Positions 1-6,058 are shown, numbered from the stretch's first letter. The stretch: DNA of 7,965 nucleotides from an uncultured Candidatus Melainabacteria bacterium (GCA_934675695.1 CAKURN010000056.1:1-7965); one strand, 5' to 3'. Made by a program: numbers and translations. The notes: generated from the letters alone by a model not told the origin.

Positions 1-681
1 CAACCAAATCAATGTAAGCATAAGTGAAAAACCAAAATACCACTCAAAATATTTTGGTGCAAAAGAGTTTGCTGAAGTTTCAATATTGTCAAAATCAATA
101 ATGAAATTTAAAGCAGCGATAACACATATAACAAAGCTTACAACAATTCCTACTATTCCACCGTTAAAAATTGTCATAGGGTGATTAAGCAAGGCTGCAA
201 TAAAGCCTACAAAATAAAATATTGCAATCGCAAGAGTAGAAACCATAACTACTTTTTTGAATTTCTCCGTTGCAGTGATTATTTTTGCTTTGTATAAGCC
301 AAGCATTACAAATAGCACAATTAATGTTATAGCAACTGCATTTAATACAATTCCATTCAACATGCTTTCAAAAGCAAAACTTACCGAACCCAAAACCAAA
401 CCTTCACATAGGGCATAAGCAGGGGCAGTTATTTTTGAGGTATTTGGTTTAAATATTGTAAACAAACACAAAATAAAACCACAAATAACACCGGCAACAG
501 CAAGCAATTGAGCTTTGTCTGCAAAACCTTTTGCAAGCAAATCCCAAGTAAAATAACCACTCATTGTAACGAGCAACAAAAGAAATATTGTTTTGTTAAT
601 GACACCCTGTAATGTCATTGGTTCATCAGATGCAATGGCATCATTTAATATTCTGTTGTTAAACATTGGATTTGATGACAT
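1..681 (-). CDS. Bax inhibitor-1/YccA-like integral membrane protein, C-terminus cut by window edge
   Basis: An uninterrupted frame of 227 codons runs from an ATG at 679-681 off the left edge, so the stop codon lies outside. The N-terminus reads MSSNPMFNNRILND, followed by about six to seven hydrophobic segments (roughly residues 30-49, 58-77, 87-105, 108-126, 138-156, 164-190 and a last one from about 213). Diagnostic matches to the bacterial BaxI_1-type family are AYALCEGLVLGSVS (about 88-101), IDFDNIE (195-201) and APKYFEWYFGF followed by LMLTLIWL at the break. The family ends shortly after this point, so probably only 10-25 residues are missing. These are inner-membrane proteins related to calcium-leak channels of the TMBIM group; the bacterial role is poorly defined. 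The start is supported by AAGGAG at 687-692, five bases upstream. It is transcribed divergently from coaE. Family assignment is confident; physiological function is not. Confidence 0.85.
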   Translation of the reverse strand, partial: MSSNPMFNNRILNDAIASDEPMTLQGVINKTIFLLLLVTMSGYFTWDLLAKGFADKAQLLAVAGVICGFILCLFTIFKPNTSKITAPAYALCEGLVLGSVSFAFESMLNGIVLNAVAITLIVLFVMLGLYKAKIITATEKFKKVVMVSTLAIAIFYFVGFIAALLNHPMTIFNGGIVGIVVSFVICVIAALNFIIDFDNIETSANSFAPKYFEWYFGFSLMLTLIWL

Positions 682-686
682 ATAAA

Positions 687-692
687 CTCCTT
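687..692 (-). promoter_or_regulatory. Shine-Dalgarno of the Bax inhibitor-like gene
   Basis: AAGGAG on the minus strand ends five bases before the ATG at 679-681. It fixes this start over the next in-frame ATG at codon 6 and contrasts with the divergent coaE, which has no such motif. Confidence 0.8.
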
Positions 693-704
693 CATAAAAT
701 ACAT

Positions 705-734
705 TTGAATTATACAATAATTTTAAGTTAAAAT
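705..734 (+). promoter_or_regulatory. Promoter of coaE, predicting a leaderless transcript
   Basis: TTGAAT at 705-710 (4 of 6 matches to the -35 consensus) and TAAAAT at 729-734 (5 of 6 to the -10) are separated by 18 bases. The -10 ends six bases before the ATG at 741, so the standard initiation distance places +1 on the A of the start codon. A second possible -10, TACAAT at 713-718, would instead give a leader of about 16 bases. No Shine-Dalgarno is visible between either element and the ATG. Confidence 0.45.
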
Positions 735-737
735 AAA
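709..737 (-). promoter_or_regulatory. Promoter of the Bax inhibitor-like gene
   Basis: A perfect -10 TATAAT reads on the minus strand at 714 to 709. A weak -35, TTTATT (3 of 6 matches), lies at 737 to 732, 17 bases upstream. Predicted transcription start is near 702, giving a leader of about 20 bases that contains the AAGGAG ribosome site. The -10 shares bases 709-710 with the -35 of the opposing coaE promoter. Predicted by eye from consensus only. Confidence 0.5.
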
Positions 738-740
738 GCT

Positions 741-1283
741 ATGAATAAAATCGGTCTTACGGGTAATATTTCTTCCGGCAAAAGTGAAGTTGAAAAAATA
801 ATATCAAACCTAGGCTACAAGGTTATTGATTTAGATAAGGTTGTTCACAATTTGTATGATGAAAGTGATATTAAAGAAAAATTGTATGAAACTTTTTTAA
901 CTTCAAATAGAAAAGAAATTGCAAAAATTGTATTTAATGACAAAAATAAATTAAAAAAATTAGAAGAAATTATTCATCCTATATTAAAAAAATATATACA
1001 GAATTTGGATAACAAAGAAACAACTTTTGTTTCTGGGGCTTTATTGTATGAAGCTCATTTTGATGAATTGTTCGATAAGATTATTTTTGTTGACGCTAAT
1101 CTTGATATCAGATTAAAAAGACTAATGAAAAGAAACAATTTAACTAAAAAAGAGGCTCTAAAAAGGATTTTAGTACAAAATAGCGACAATATAAAAAAAG
1201 CCGATTATGTAATTGAAAATAATTCTAATTTAGAAGAATTAAAACAAAAAGTAACGGTTCTGATATCAAAAATTTTGAAATAA
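741..1283 (+). CDS. coaE: Dephospho-CoA kinase
   Basis: It catalyses the last step of coenzyme A synthesis, the ATP-dependent phosphorylation of the 3'-hydroxyl of dephospho-CoA, in the cytoplasm. The 180-residue protein has the full set of CoaE landmarks. These are a P-loop GNISSGKS (8-15), an acidic substrate site VIDLDKVVH with D30, D32 and H36, the LEEIIHP segment ending H79-P80, ALLYEAHF (100-107) in place of the usual PLL-F/Y-E, a lid region with R127 and R131 leading to EALKRILVQ (138-146), and ADYVIENN near 154-161. It is a little short for the family (about 195-205), mainly because the segment between H36 and IVFND (63-67) is compressed. The P-loop has S11 where many members have Gly, but the GxxxxGKS pattern is intact. 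der follows after 24 bases. The start lacks a Shine-Dalgarno; no better in-frame start precedes the P-loop. Confidence 0.95.
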   Translation: MNKIGLTGNISSGKSEVEKIISNLGYKVIDLDKVVHNLYDESDIKEKLYETFLTSNRKEIAKIVFNDKNKLKKLEEIIHPILKKYIQNLDNKETTFVSGALLYEAHFDELFDKIIFVDANLDIRLKRLMKRNNLTKKEALKRILVQNSDNIKKADYVIENNSNLEELKQKVTVLISKILK

Positions 1284-1301
1284 ATAATTTTATATTATAA
1301 T
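1275..1301 (+). promoter_or_regulatory. Internal promoter before der, predicting a leaderless transcript
   Basis: A perfect TATAAT at 1296-1301 sits in the coaE-der gap, six T residues before the ATG at 1308, so +1 would be the A of the start codon. The best -35, TTGAAA at 1275-1280 (5 of 6), lies within the last codons of coaE but at a short 15-base spacing, which lowers confidence. No Shine-Dalgarno is present. Confidence 0.4.
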
Positions 1302-1307
1302 TTTTTT

Positions 1308-2624
1308 ATGAAAGAAAAAATTATAGCTGTTGTTGGCAGACCCAACGTTGGAAAATCTACTTTAGTAAATAGAATAGCTGGGAAAAGACTCTCTATTGTT
1401 GATGATAAACCCAATATCACTAGAGACAGGATATATATTGATGCTTCTTGGCAAAATAAAAAATTTATTTTGATTGATACAGGCGGTATTGTTGAAGGAA
1501 ATAATGACGAATTTGTTGAAAATATTAACAAACAAGTTGATATTGCAATAGAAGAAGCTGATTTGATTTTGTTTTTAGTTGATGTTAAAACAGGTTTAAA
1601 TCCTTTTGACTATGACATTGCAAACAAACTTCGCCAATCAAAAAAAGACGTTTTGCTTGTTGTAAACAAAGTTGATTCAAAACACCAATTCGATTTAGCA
1701 AATGAATTTTGGGCGTTAGGATTTGACAATATGCATTTATTATCCGCTCTCCATGGTGATGGTGGTGTAGGGGATTTGCTTGATATTATTACAAAAGACA
1801 TAGTGCCAGTTGATGAAGAACAAAAAAACGACAAACAAATCAAAATTGCAATAATTGGAAAACCAAATGCAGGCAAAAGTTCTATTTTAAATAATCTTCT
1901 AAAAAAACAACGTGCTATTGTGAGTAACGTTTCAGGTACAACCAGAGATATAATTGATGAAGAAATAGTCTTTGAAGATAAGATTTTTAGGTTAGTCGAT
2001 ACTGCAGGGATTAGAAAAAAATCAAAAGTAGACTATGGTGTTGAAATGTTTGCTGTTGATAGAGCAATTAGAGCGATTAGAGAATGCGACGTTGCACTTT
2101 TGGTTATTGATGCAGTTGAAGGACTATCAGACCAAGACAAAAAAATTGCATCAATTGCTGAAGAAGCAGGCTGCGGTTTGATTTTGGCTTTTAATAAATG
2201 GGATCTAATTAAAAATACTCAAACTCATATCTATGAAAAAGAAATCGAAAGAATTGCTCCATTTTTAAATTATGCAGAAAAAATATTTATTTCTGCAAAA
2301 ACAGGTCAAAGACTGGATAATATATTTAAAACAGCTATTAATGTTCAAGAAGAAAGACAAAAACGTATTTCGACCGGACTATTGAATAAAGTAATAAATG
2401 AAGCATACTGCCTAAATCCTCCATCATCAATTAAAGGCAAGACTCTTAGATTTTATTACACTACACAAGCAAAAAATGAACCTCCGACTTTTGTTATTTT
2501 TATTAATAACAAAGACTTAATACAAGACCACTACAAGCGTTATATTCAAAAAAAACTCAGAGAGAACTTTGGCTTCAAAGGTACTCCGATAGTAGTTTCT
2601 TATAGACCAAAAGGTGATAAATAG
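1308..2624 (+). CDS. der: Ribosome assembly GTPase Der (EngA)
   Basis: Der is an essential GTPase with two tandem G domains that acts in maturation of the 50S ribosomal subunit. The first domain shows G1 GRPNVGKS (10-17), G2 around T38 in ITRDR, G3 DTGG (57-60), G4 NKVD (120-123) and G5 SALHG (146-150). The second shows G1 GKPNAGKS (184-191), G2 SGTTRD (209-214), G3 DTAG (231-234), G4 NKWD (296-299) and G5 SAKTG (from 329). A KH-like C-terminal domain fills about 350-438 and ends with the typical GTPIVVSYRPKG. The 438-residue length is normal and nothing is missing. The ATG is the only sensible start, because the first beta strand KIIAVVGRP begins at residue 4. It lies between coaE and plsY; plsY starts 9 bases after the stop, so the two are probably co-transcribed. 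Confidence 0.98.
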   Translation: MKEKIIAVVGRPNVGKSTLVNRIAGKRLSIVDDKPNITRDRIYIDASWQNKKFILIDTGGIVEGNNDEFVENINKQVDIAIEEADLILFLVDVKTGLNPFDYDIANKLRQSKKDVLLVVNKVDSKHQFDLANEFWALGFDNMHLLSALHGDGGVGDLLDIITKDIVPVDEEQKNDKQIKIAIIGKPNAGKSSILNNLLKKQRAIVSNVSGTTRDIIDEEIVFEDKIFRLVDTAGIRKKSKVDYGVEMFAVDRAIRAIRECDVALLVIDAVEGLSDQDKKIASIAEEAGCGLILAFNKWDLIKNTQTHIYEKEIERIAPFLNYAEKIFISAKTGQRLDNIFKTAINVQEERQKRISTGLLNKVINEAYCLNPPSSIKGKTLRFYYTTQAKNEPPTFVIFINNKDLIQDHYKRYIQKKLRENFGFKGTPIVVSYRPKGDK

Positions 2625-2628
2625 GGAG
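2623..2628 (+). promoter_or_regulatory. Shine-Dalgarno of plsY overlapping the der stop codon
   Basis: AGGGAG overlaps the TAG stop of der (2622-2624) and ends five bases before the plsY ATG at 2634. This arrangement is typical of translational coupling inside an operon. Confidence 0.8.
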
Positions 2629-2633
2629 TTAAA

Positions 2634-3254
2634 ATGGAAAATATAAATTTAATTTTTTTTATTAAAATATTTATTGATATAGTCTTTGCTTATTTAATCG
2701 GTTCAATTCCAACCGGCTACTTAATTGTAAAAACAAAAACAGGAAAAGACATTAGAACTGTTGGTTCCGGTTCTACTGGTGCAACAAATGTTAAAAGAGT
2801 CTTAGGTAAAAAGTGGTTTTTTATAGTTATGCTTTTAGATGCTTTAAAAGGTGCATTGCCTGTCGTTTTTGCCAGATATTTTACATTAAATTCTGATTCA
2901 ATCGGACTATTTCCTGTGATTGCTGCAATATTTGTTATTATTGGTCATTCCAAACCTATATTTCTTCAATTCAAAGGCGGAAAATCGGTTGCTTCAGGCG
3001 TTGGCACAATTTTAGCTTTAAATCCTTTAGTTGGGCTATCTATTGCTTTGATTTGGGGGATCATAACATATATCAGCAAATACGTTTCTTTGGGTTCTAT
3101 TATTGCACTTTGTATTTCACCAATATTGATGTATTTCTTTAAAAATCCCATTTGTTATGTGATTTATTGCCTTATTGCTGCAATTTATATTGTTTATTTG
3201 CATAGAGAAAATATAAAAAGATTAATTAAAGGCGAAGAAAATAAAGTTAGATAA
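2634..3254 (+). CDS. plsY: Acyl-phosphate:glycerol-3-phosphate acyltransferase PlsY
   Basis: PlsY transfers the acyl group of acyl-phosphate to glycerol-3-phosphate, giving lysophosphatidic acid, the first committed step of phospholipid synthesis in most bacteria. The 206-residue protein is polytopic, with hydrophobic segments near 7-32, 59-80, 88-106, 121-143 and 150-188. The three conserved cytoplasmic motifs are present: GSIPTGYL (23-30) leading to GKDIRTVGSGSTGATNV (37-53), GHSKPIFLQFKGGKSVA (104-120), and HRENIKRL (190-197) near the C-terminus. The Ser-Thr in GSGSTGATN, where proteobacterial and Firmicutes enzymes usually have Asn-Pro or Asn-Leu/Ile, resembles cyanobacterial PlsY. The start is supported by AGGGAG at five bases. 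The stop is one base from the stop of the convergent rmuC gene. Confidence 0.97.
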   Translation: MENINLIFFIKIFIDIVFAYLIGSIPTGYLIVKTKTGKDIRTVGSGSTGATNVKRVLGKKWFFIVMLLDALKGALPVVFARYFTLNSDSIGLFPVIAAIFVIIGHSKPIFLQFKGGKSVASGVGTILALNPLVGLSIALIWGIITYISKYVSLGSIIALCISPILMYFFKNPICYVIYCLIAAIYIVYLHRENIKRLIKGEENKVR

Positions 3255-3255
3255 T

Positions 3256-4236
3256 TTATTTCAAAAATTCATCTACAATTTCTACATTTTCGATTTTCTT
3301 TCCAACTTTTTTTGAAAATGTTGATATTCCATAGTCTTTCAACTCTTGAGTAACTTTAAATATTTTGCTATCAGAGATGAATTTTTCGTATTCTTTTTCA
3401 AATGACAAATTGAATTCTGATACAATTTTTTTCAAATTTGCCATATTTTTAGAATGTTGTGCAATCAAATTGTATATAATTTCAGCTTTTGAAATGATGT
3501 TTTCTATGTTGTTATTTTGAATTGTGTTTGCCCAAATTTCTTTTGTCAATCTAATAGAAGTTAAAATACCGGAATTTCCAACTATAATTATGTTTTTGTC
3601 ATAAGCATTTTTTATAACAGATAAAAAGTCATTGTCTGTATAAATCAATGTAATTAAGGGTTCCAGAGGTATATACATAAAAACAAAATTAGGTTGAATT
3701 GCATTGAGTGCTGTTTCATATTTTTTGTTTGATAAATTGTTAATAGTTGAATTTATATCAGAAATTAATTCTTTTTTTGCTATATTTTCAAATTCTGTAT
3801 CTATTTTTTCTTTATATGTAACAAATTTTTCTAAATTTAATTTGCAATCAATTAAAATTGAATTATTGTTTGGCAAATTAATCAAATAATCAGGTTTTAT
3901 TGTTTTGTATTCATTATTTTTTGTCACAAATTGTTTAACATAATCTACATTTTCGTTTGGAAAACAGACTTTTAATATGTTTTCTAGACATTCTTCTCCG
4001 AATTTACCTTTTATGTTTTGATTGGTTGTTAGAGTTTTTGATAGGTTTTCGCTTGATTTTAAAACAGTTTTTATTTCTATAGAATTTTGTTCGTTTAAAT
4101 TTTTCAATTCATCTATAGATTTTTTAAAATCTAAAATTAGAGTTTCAAAAAAAGTTAACTTTCTGTTTTTTAAAAAAATAATAGAAACTAATACTCCTGC
4201 AAAAAACCCTAAAATTGCGTATGTAAAACTATTCAC
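3256..4236 (-). CDS. rmuC: RmuC-family protein, N-terminally anchored PD-(D/E)xK-like nuclease domain
   Basis: RmuC proteins limit rearrangements at inverted repeats and are thought to act on DNA through a restriction-endonuclease-like fold; the biochemistry is not well settled. The 326 residues begin with a membrane anchor (about 4-22), then a short charged helical or coiled stretch (27-72). The family core follows: GKFGEECLENIL (77-88), K114-P115-D116 and LIDCK with D130 and K132 as probable catalytic residues, LSNKKYE (168-174), NFVFMYIPLEP (183-193) and a helical C-terminus. Canonical members are about 400-475 residues with a long coiled coil, so this is a trimmed version with the nuclease core intact. 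The GTG start is chosen because a strong AAAGGAGG (4241-4248) lies four bases upstream and the membrane segment begins immediately after it. Transcribed alone from a promoter in the divergent gap. Confidence 0.9.
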   Translation of the reverse strand: MNSFTYAILGFFAGVLVSIIFLKNRKLTFFETLILDFKKSIDELKNLNEQNSIEIKTVLKSSENLSKTLTTNQNIKGKFGEECLENILKVCFPNENVDYVKQFVTKNNEYKTIKPDYLINLPNNNSILIDCKLNLEKFVTYKEKIDTEFENIAKKELISDINSTINNLSNKKYETALNAIQPNFVFMYIPLEPLITLIYTDNDFLSVIKNAYDKNIIIVGNSGILTSIRLTKEIWANTIQNNNIENIISKAEIIYNLIAQHSKNMANLKKIVSEFNLSFEKEYEKFISDSKIFKVTQELKDYGISTFSKKVGKKIENVEIVDEFLK

Positions 4237-4240
4237 AACT

Positions 4241-4248
4241 CCTCCTTT
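4241..4248 (-). promoter_or_regulatory. Shine-Dalgarno selecting the GTG start of rmuC
   Basis: AAAGGAGG on the minus strand lies four bases before the GTG at 4234-4236. It is the strongest ribosome site in the window and justifies the non-ATG start. Confidence 0.85.
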
Positions 4249-4261
4249 GTAGTTAGATTTG

Positions 4262-4290
4262 ATTATAACTTTTTTTTAATAATTTTGCAA
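4262..4290 (-). promoter_or_regulatory. Promoter of rmuC
   Basis: On the minus strand, TTGCAA (4290 to 4285, 4 of 6 to consensus) and a perfect TATAAT (4267 to 4262) are 17 bases apart, the optimal spacing. Expected start is near 4255, giving a leader of just under 20 bases that contains AAAGGAGG. TTGCAA is palindromic and is also usable as the -35 of the opposing promoter. Confidence 0.6.
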
Positions 4291-4312
4291 TTTTGAAAAA
4301 ATAATATAAAAT
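4285..4312 (+). promoter_or_regulatory. Promoter of the exported-protein/flavoprotein/zinc-ribbon operon
   Basis: TTGCAA at 4285-4290 and TAAAAT at 4307-4312 are separated by 16 bases; an overlapping -10 reading, TATAAA at 4305-4310, is also possible. Predicted initiation falls at about 4316-4319, essentially on the first possible start codon of the operon. The -35 bases are the same ones used by the rmuC promoter on the other strand. Confidence 0.45.
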
Positions 4313-4315
4313 TGT

Positions 4316-4747
4316 ATGAAAGGGGGTATTTTGAAAAAGTTACTTGTTTTATTTTTGTTTATAACTTTATCTATATTAAAAGCGTCAGCAATAGACTGGC
4401 AGCCTGTATACTTAAATGGACAAATCTGCACTTATATTGATTCTGATAGCATAGAAAAAACTGATAAATACTATTTTTATAATATAAAATTTACAACAAG
4501 AGAAGGCGATAATTTGGTTATTACATTGCAATCTTCTCTTTCTTCTCCTTTTTCTGCTAGAACAAAAATCTATTCTCTAGATGATTATATGTCTTTAAAA
4601 GGCAATTATGAACATACAAAAGACAACCAAAAAGAAGACCTGGAAGCTGTTACTTATGGTTCGATTGTTAGTGCAGCATACAAATATGTAAAAATAATAG
4701 ACATTGCAAAAAATAACAATTCTATAATAATAAATGAAGAAGAATAA
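4316..4747 (+). CDS. Small exported protein of unknown function
   Basis: The 143-residue product has a signal peptide: a short basic start, a hydrophobic core LLVLFLFITLSIL (9-21) and an Ala-Ser-Ala cleavage site (23-25), leaving a mature protein starting IDWQPVYLNG. There is no lipobox cysteine, so it is not a lipoprotein. The mature part is beta-rich in appearance (QICTYIDSDSIEKTD, then YYFYNIKFTTREGD) and ends in a Lys/Asn-rich, acidic tail. The opening pattern, Trp then a short strand then an Asp/Ser 'D.DSI' turn, recalls the small surface-adhesin protein E-like fold, but I cannot confirm that. The start is ambiguous: ATG 4316 has no Shine-Dalgarno but sits at the predicted transcription start, whereas TTG 4331 follows AAGGGGGT and would give a tighter signal peptide, MKKLLVLFLF. 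It is the first gene of an operon and overlaps the next gene by 14 bases. Confidence 0.6.
   Translation: MKGGILKKLLVLFLFITLSILKASAIDWQPVYLNGQICTYIDSDSIEKTDKYYFYNIKFTTREGDNLVITLQSSLSSPFSARTKIYSLDDYMSLKGNYEHTKDNQKEDLEAVTYGSIVSAAYKYVKIIDIAKNNNSIIINEEE
4320..4327 (+). promoter_or_regulatory. Possible Shine-Dalgarno for an alternative TTG start at 4331
   Basis: AAGGGGGT can pair along its whole length with the anti-Shine-Dalgarno if one G-U pair is allowed. Its G run ends four bases before the in-frame TTG at 4331-4333, the same spacing seen for rmuC. If used, the protein would be 138 residues rather than 143. Confidence 0.4.
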
Positions 4748-6056
4748 TGCTAAAAAAGTAATAATTTTAGGTGCAGGCCCTAGTGGACTTTCTTTGGCGT
4801 ACAATTTACTAAAAATGTCAGGCAAATTTATTCCGATAATAATCGAAAAATCTTCTAGAATCGGTGGTTTGGCTGCCAATTGTTACTTTGATGAATTTGG
4901 TGTTGATTTTGGCGGTCATAAAATTAATGATTTTACAAAAATACAAAAAAACTTTAAAGAAATTTTTCTTTCAAGTGATTTTTCAAAAAACATATTCAAA
5001 AATCAAAACAACTTTTCAATTTTAAAAGATAGAAAAATAATTCAATACTCTTTAAAAAATATCATTAAAGAATTGGGTATAAAAAATTCTTTTGCTTTTC
5101 TTTTTTCATATTTTTCATCAATGATATTTAAAAAAGATTTTAAAAATTTAGAAGATTATTTGATTTTTAAATATAGCAAATTTGTTTATGAAAATTTCTT
5201 TAAATATAGTATTTCTAATTTCTTAAATACAGATTTAAGCAATGTTTCTAGTGATTTTTCTTTTTCGTTTTTTGAAAATCTTTCTTTTAAAAAAAACGAG
5301 TTTTATTATCCAAAATTTGGCTATAGCGAACTTTGGAGTAAAATCGCTGAATATATAATAAATAAAGGTGGAGAAATTATTCTAGATTCTGAATTTTGCG
5401 ATTTTAAGTATGAAAAAAACATAATTTTTAGTGCATTATACAAAAATAACGGCTCTATTAATGAAATAACCGCCGATTATTTTGTTTCTTCCATTCCAAT
5501 AAATGAAATAATTCGAGCAATCGATGCTCCGTTTAATATTAAACAGTACGGGCTGAATTTAAAGTATTTAGATTTGTTAACGGTTAATTTTTATTTAGAA
5601 AAAGATAAAATTAACCAAGATTTTTTAAATAATTCAAGCGTTTATCCTATTAACAAAGATTCAAAAATCTTTAAAATTAATATTTTAGACAATTTTTCTC
5701 CATTTTTGAATGCTGACTTTAGAAACAAATGTATAGTTTCTGCTTTAATTACCGACAAATGTGGTGAAATGTTAAAATTTTCCGATAGTGAAATAGTAGA
5801 GCTTGCAACAGACGAATGTGCAAAATATAATTTATTTTATAAAAGCGACATTTGTAAAACTTCTTTTTTAAGAGTAAAAAATGCACTTCCTTTATATATA
5901 GACAACTATAAAAACATAAACAAAATATATGAAGCAATCTCAAATTATAAAAATTTATTTACCATTGGTATGAATGGGCAATTTAAAATCTTAAATACAA
6001 TTCAATCAATGGAAAGTGGTTTAAATATGGCACAAACGATAATGGATAAGGGTTAA
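4734..6056 (+). CDS. FAD-dependent oxidoreductase, UDP-galactopyranose mutase/protoporphyrinogen oxidase-like
   Basis: The 440-residue flavoprotein starts with a Rossmann FAD site, VIILGAGPSG (9-18), an acidic E38 at the end of the second strand, and R42-I-G-G45, followed by FGVDFGGHKIND near 55-66. The centre keeps the layout of the NAD(P)/FAD-dependent, UGM-like amine-oxidase superfamily: NLEDYLIFKYSKFVYENFF, then YPKFGYSELWSKIAEYI with GGEIILDSEF. The C-terminal FAD motif is LFTIGMNGQFKILNTIQSMESG, with T410, G412 and N414. Relatives act on nucleotide sugars, porphyrinogens or carotenoids, so the substrate cannot be inferred; the sequence is strongly diverged and unusually rich in Phe, Lys and Asn. 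No signal peptide is present, so it is probably cytoplasmic. There is no Shine-Dalgarno; the start lies 14 bases inside the upstream gene, suggesting translational coupling. The zinc-ribbon gene follows after two bases. Confidence 0.75.
   Translation: MKKNNAKKVIILGAGPSGLSLAYNLLKMSGKFIPIIIEKSSRIGGLAANCYFDEFGVDFGGHKINDFTKIQKNFKEIFLSSDFSKNIFKNQNNFSILKDRKIIQYSLKNIIKELGIKNSFAFLFSYFSSMIFKKDFKNLEDYLIFKYSKFVYENFFKYSISNFLNTDLSNVSSDFSFSFFENLSFKKNEFYYPKFGYSELWSKIAEYIINKGGEIILDSEFCDFKYEKNIIFSALYKNNGSINEITADYFVSSIPINEIIRAIDAPFNIKQYGLNLKYLDLLTVNFYLEKDKINQDFLNNSSVYPINKDSKIFKINILDNFSPFLNADFRNKCIVSALITDKCGEMLKFSDSEIVELATDECAKYNLFYKSDICKTSFLRVKNALPLYIDNYKNINKIYEAISNYKNLFTIGMNGQFKILNTIQSMESGLNMAQTIMDKG
6048..6052 (+). 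promoter_or_regulatory. Shine-Dalgarno of the zinc-ribbon membrane protein gene
   Basis: AAGGG lies within the last codons of the flavoprotein gene, six bases before the ATG at 6059. It supports that start, which is also confirmed by the zinc-ribbon cysteines beginning at residue 5. Confidence 0.7.
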
Positions 6057-6058
6057 AT

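Noticed and set aside
950..960. A-rich heptamers such as the one in coaE as programmed frameshift sites
   Set aside because: Runs of A occur throughout this AT-rich DNA, the reading frames continue intact through them, and no stimulatory structure or alternative product is visible.
1295..1876. Minus-strand open frames opposite the start and first G domain of der
   Set aside because: They lie wholly inside der, whose motifs are unmistakable, and their translations are low-complexity Ser/Phe/Leu strings with no recognisable domain.
3704..4252. Plus-strand open frames opposite rmuC
   Set aside because: They are antisense shadows of a conserved RmuC reading frame and their products are Phe/Ser/Lys-rich with no motif.
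4271..4277. T run in the rmuC/operon gap as a possible intrinsic terminator
   Set aside because: No GC-containing hairpin precedes it on either strand; it falls in the rmuC promoter spacer, between the -10 and -35.
4734..6056. Naming the flavoprotein glf (UDP-galactopyranose mutase) or hemG/hemY
   Set aside because: The superfamily layout matches, but divergence is too great and no substrate-specific motif is readable, so no gene symbol is given.
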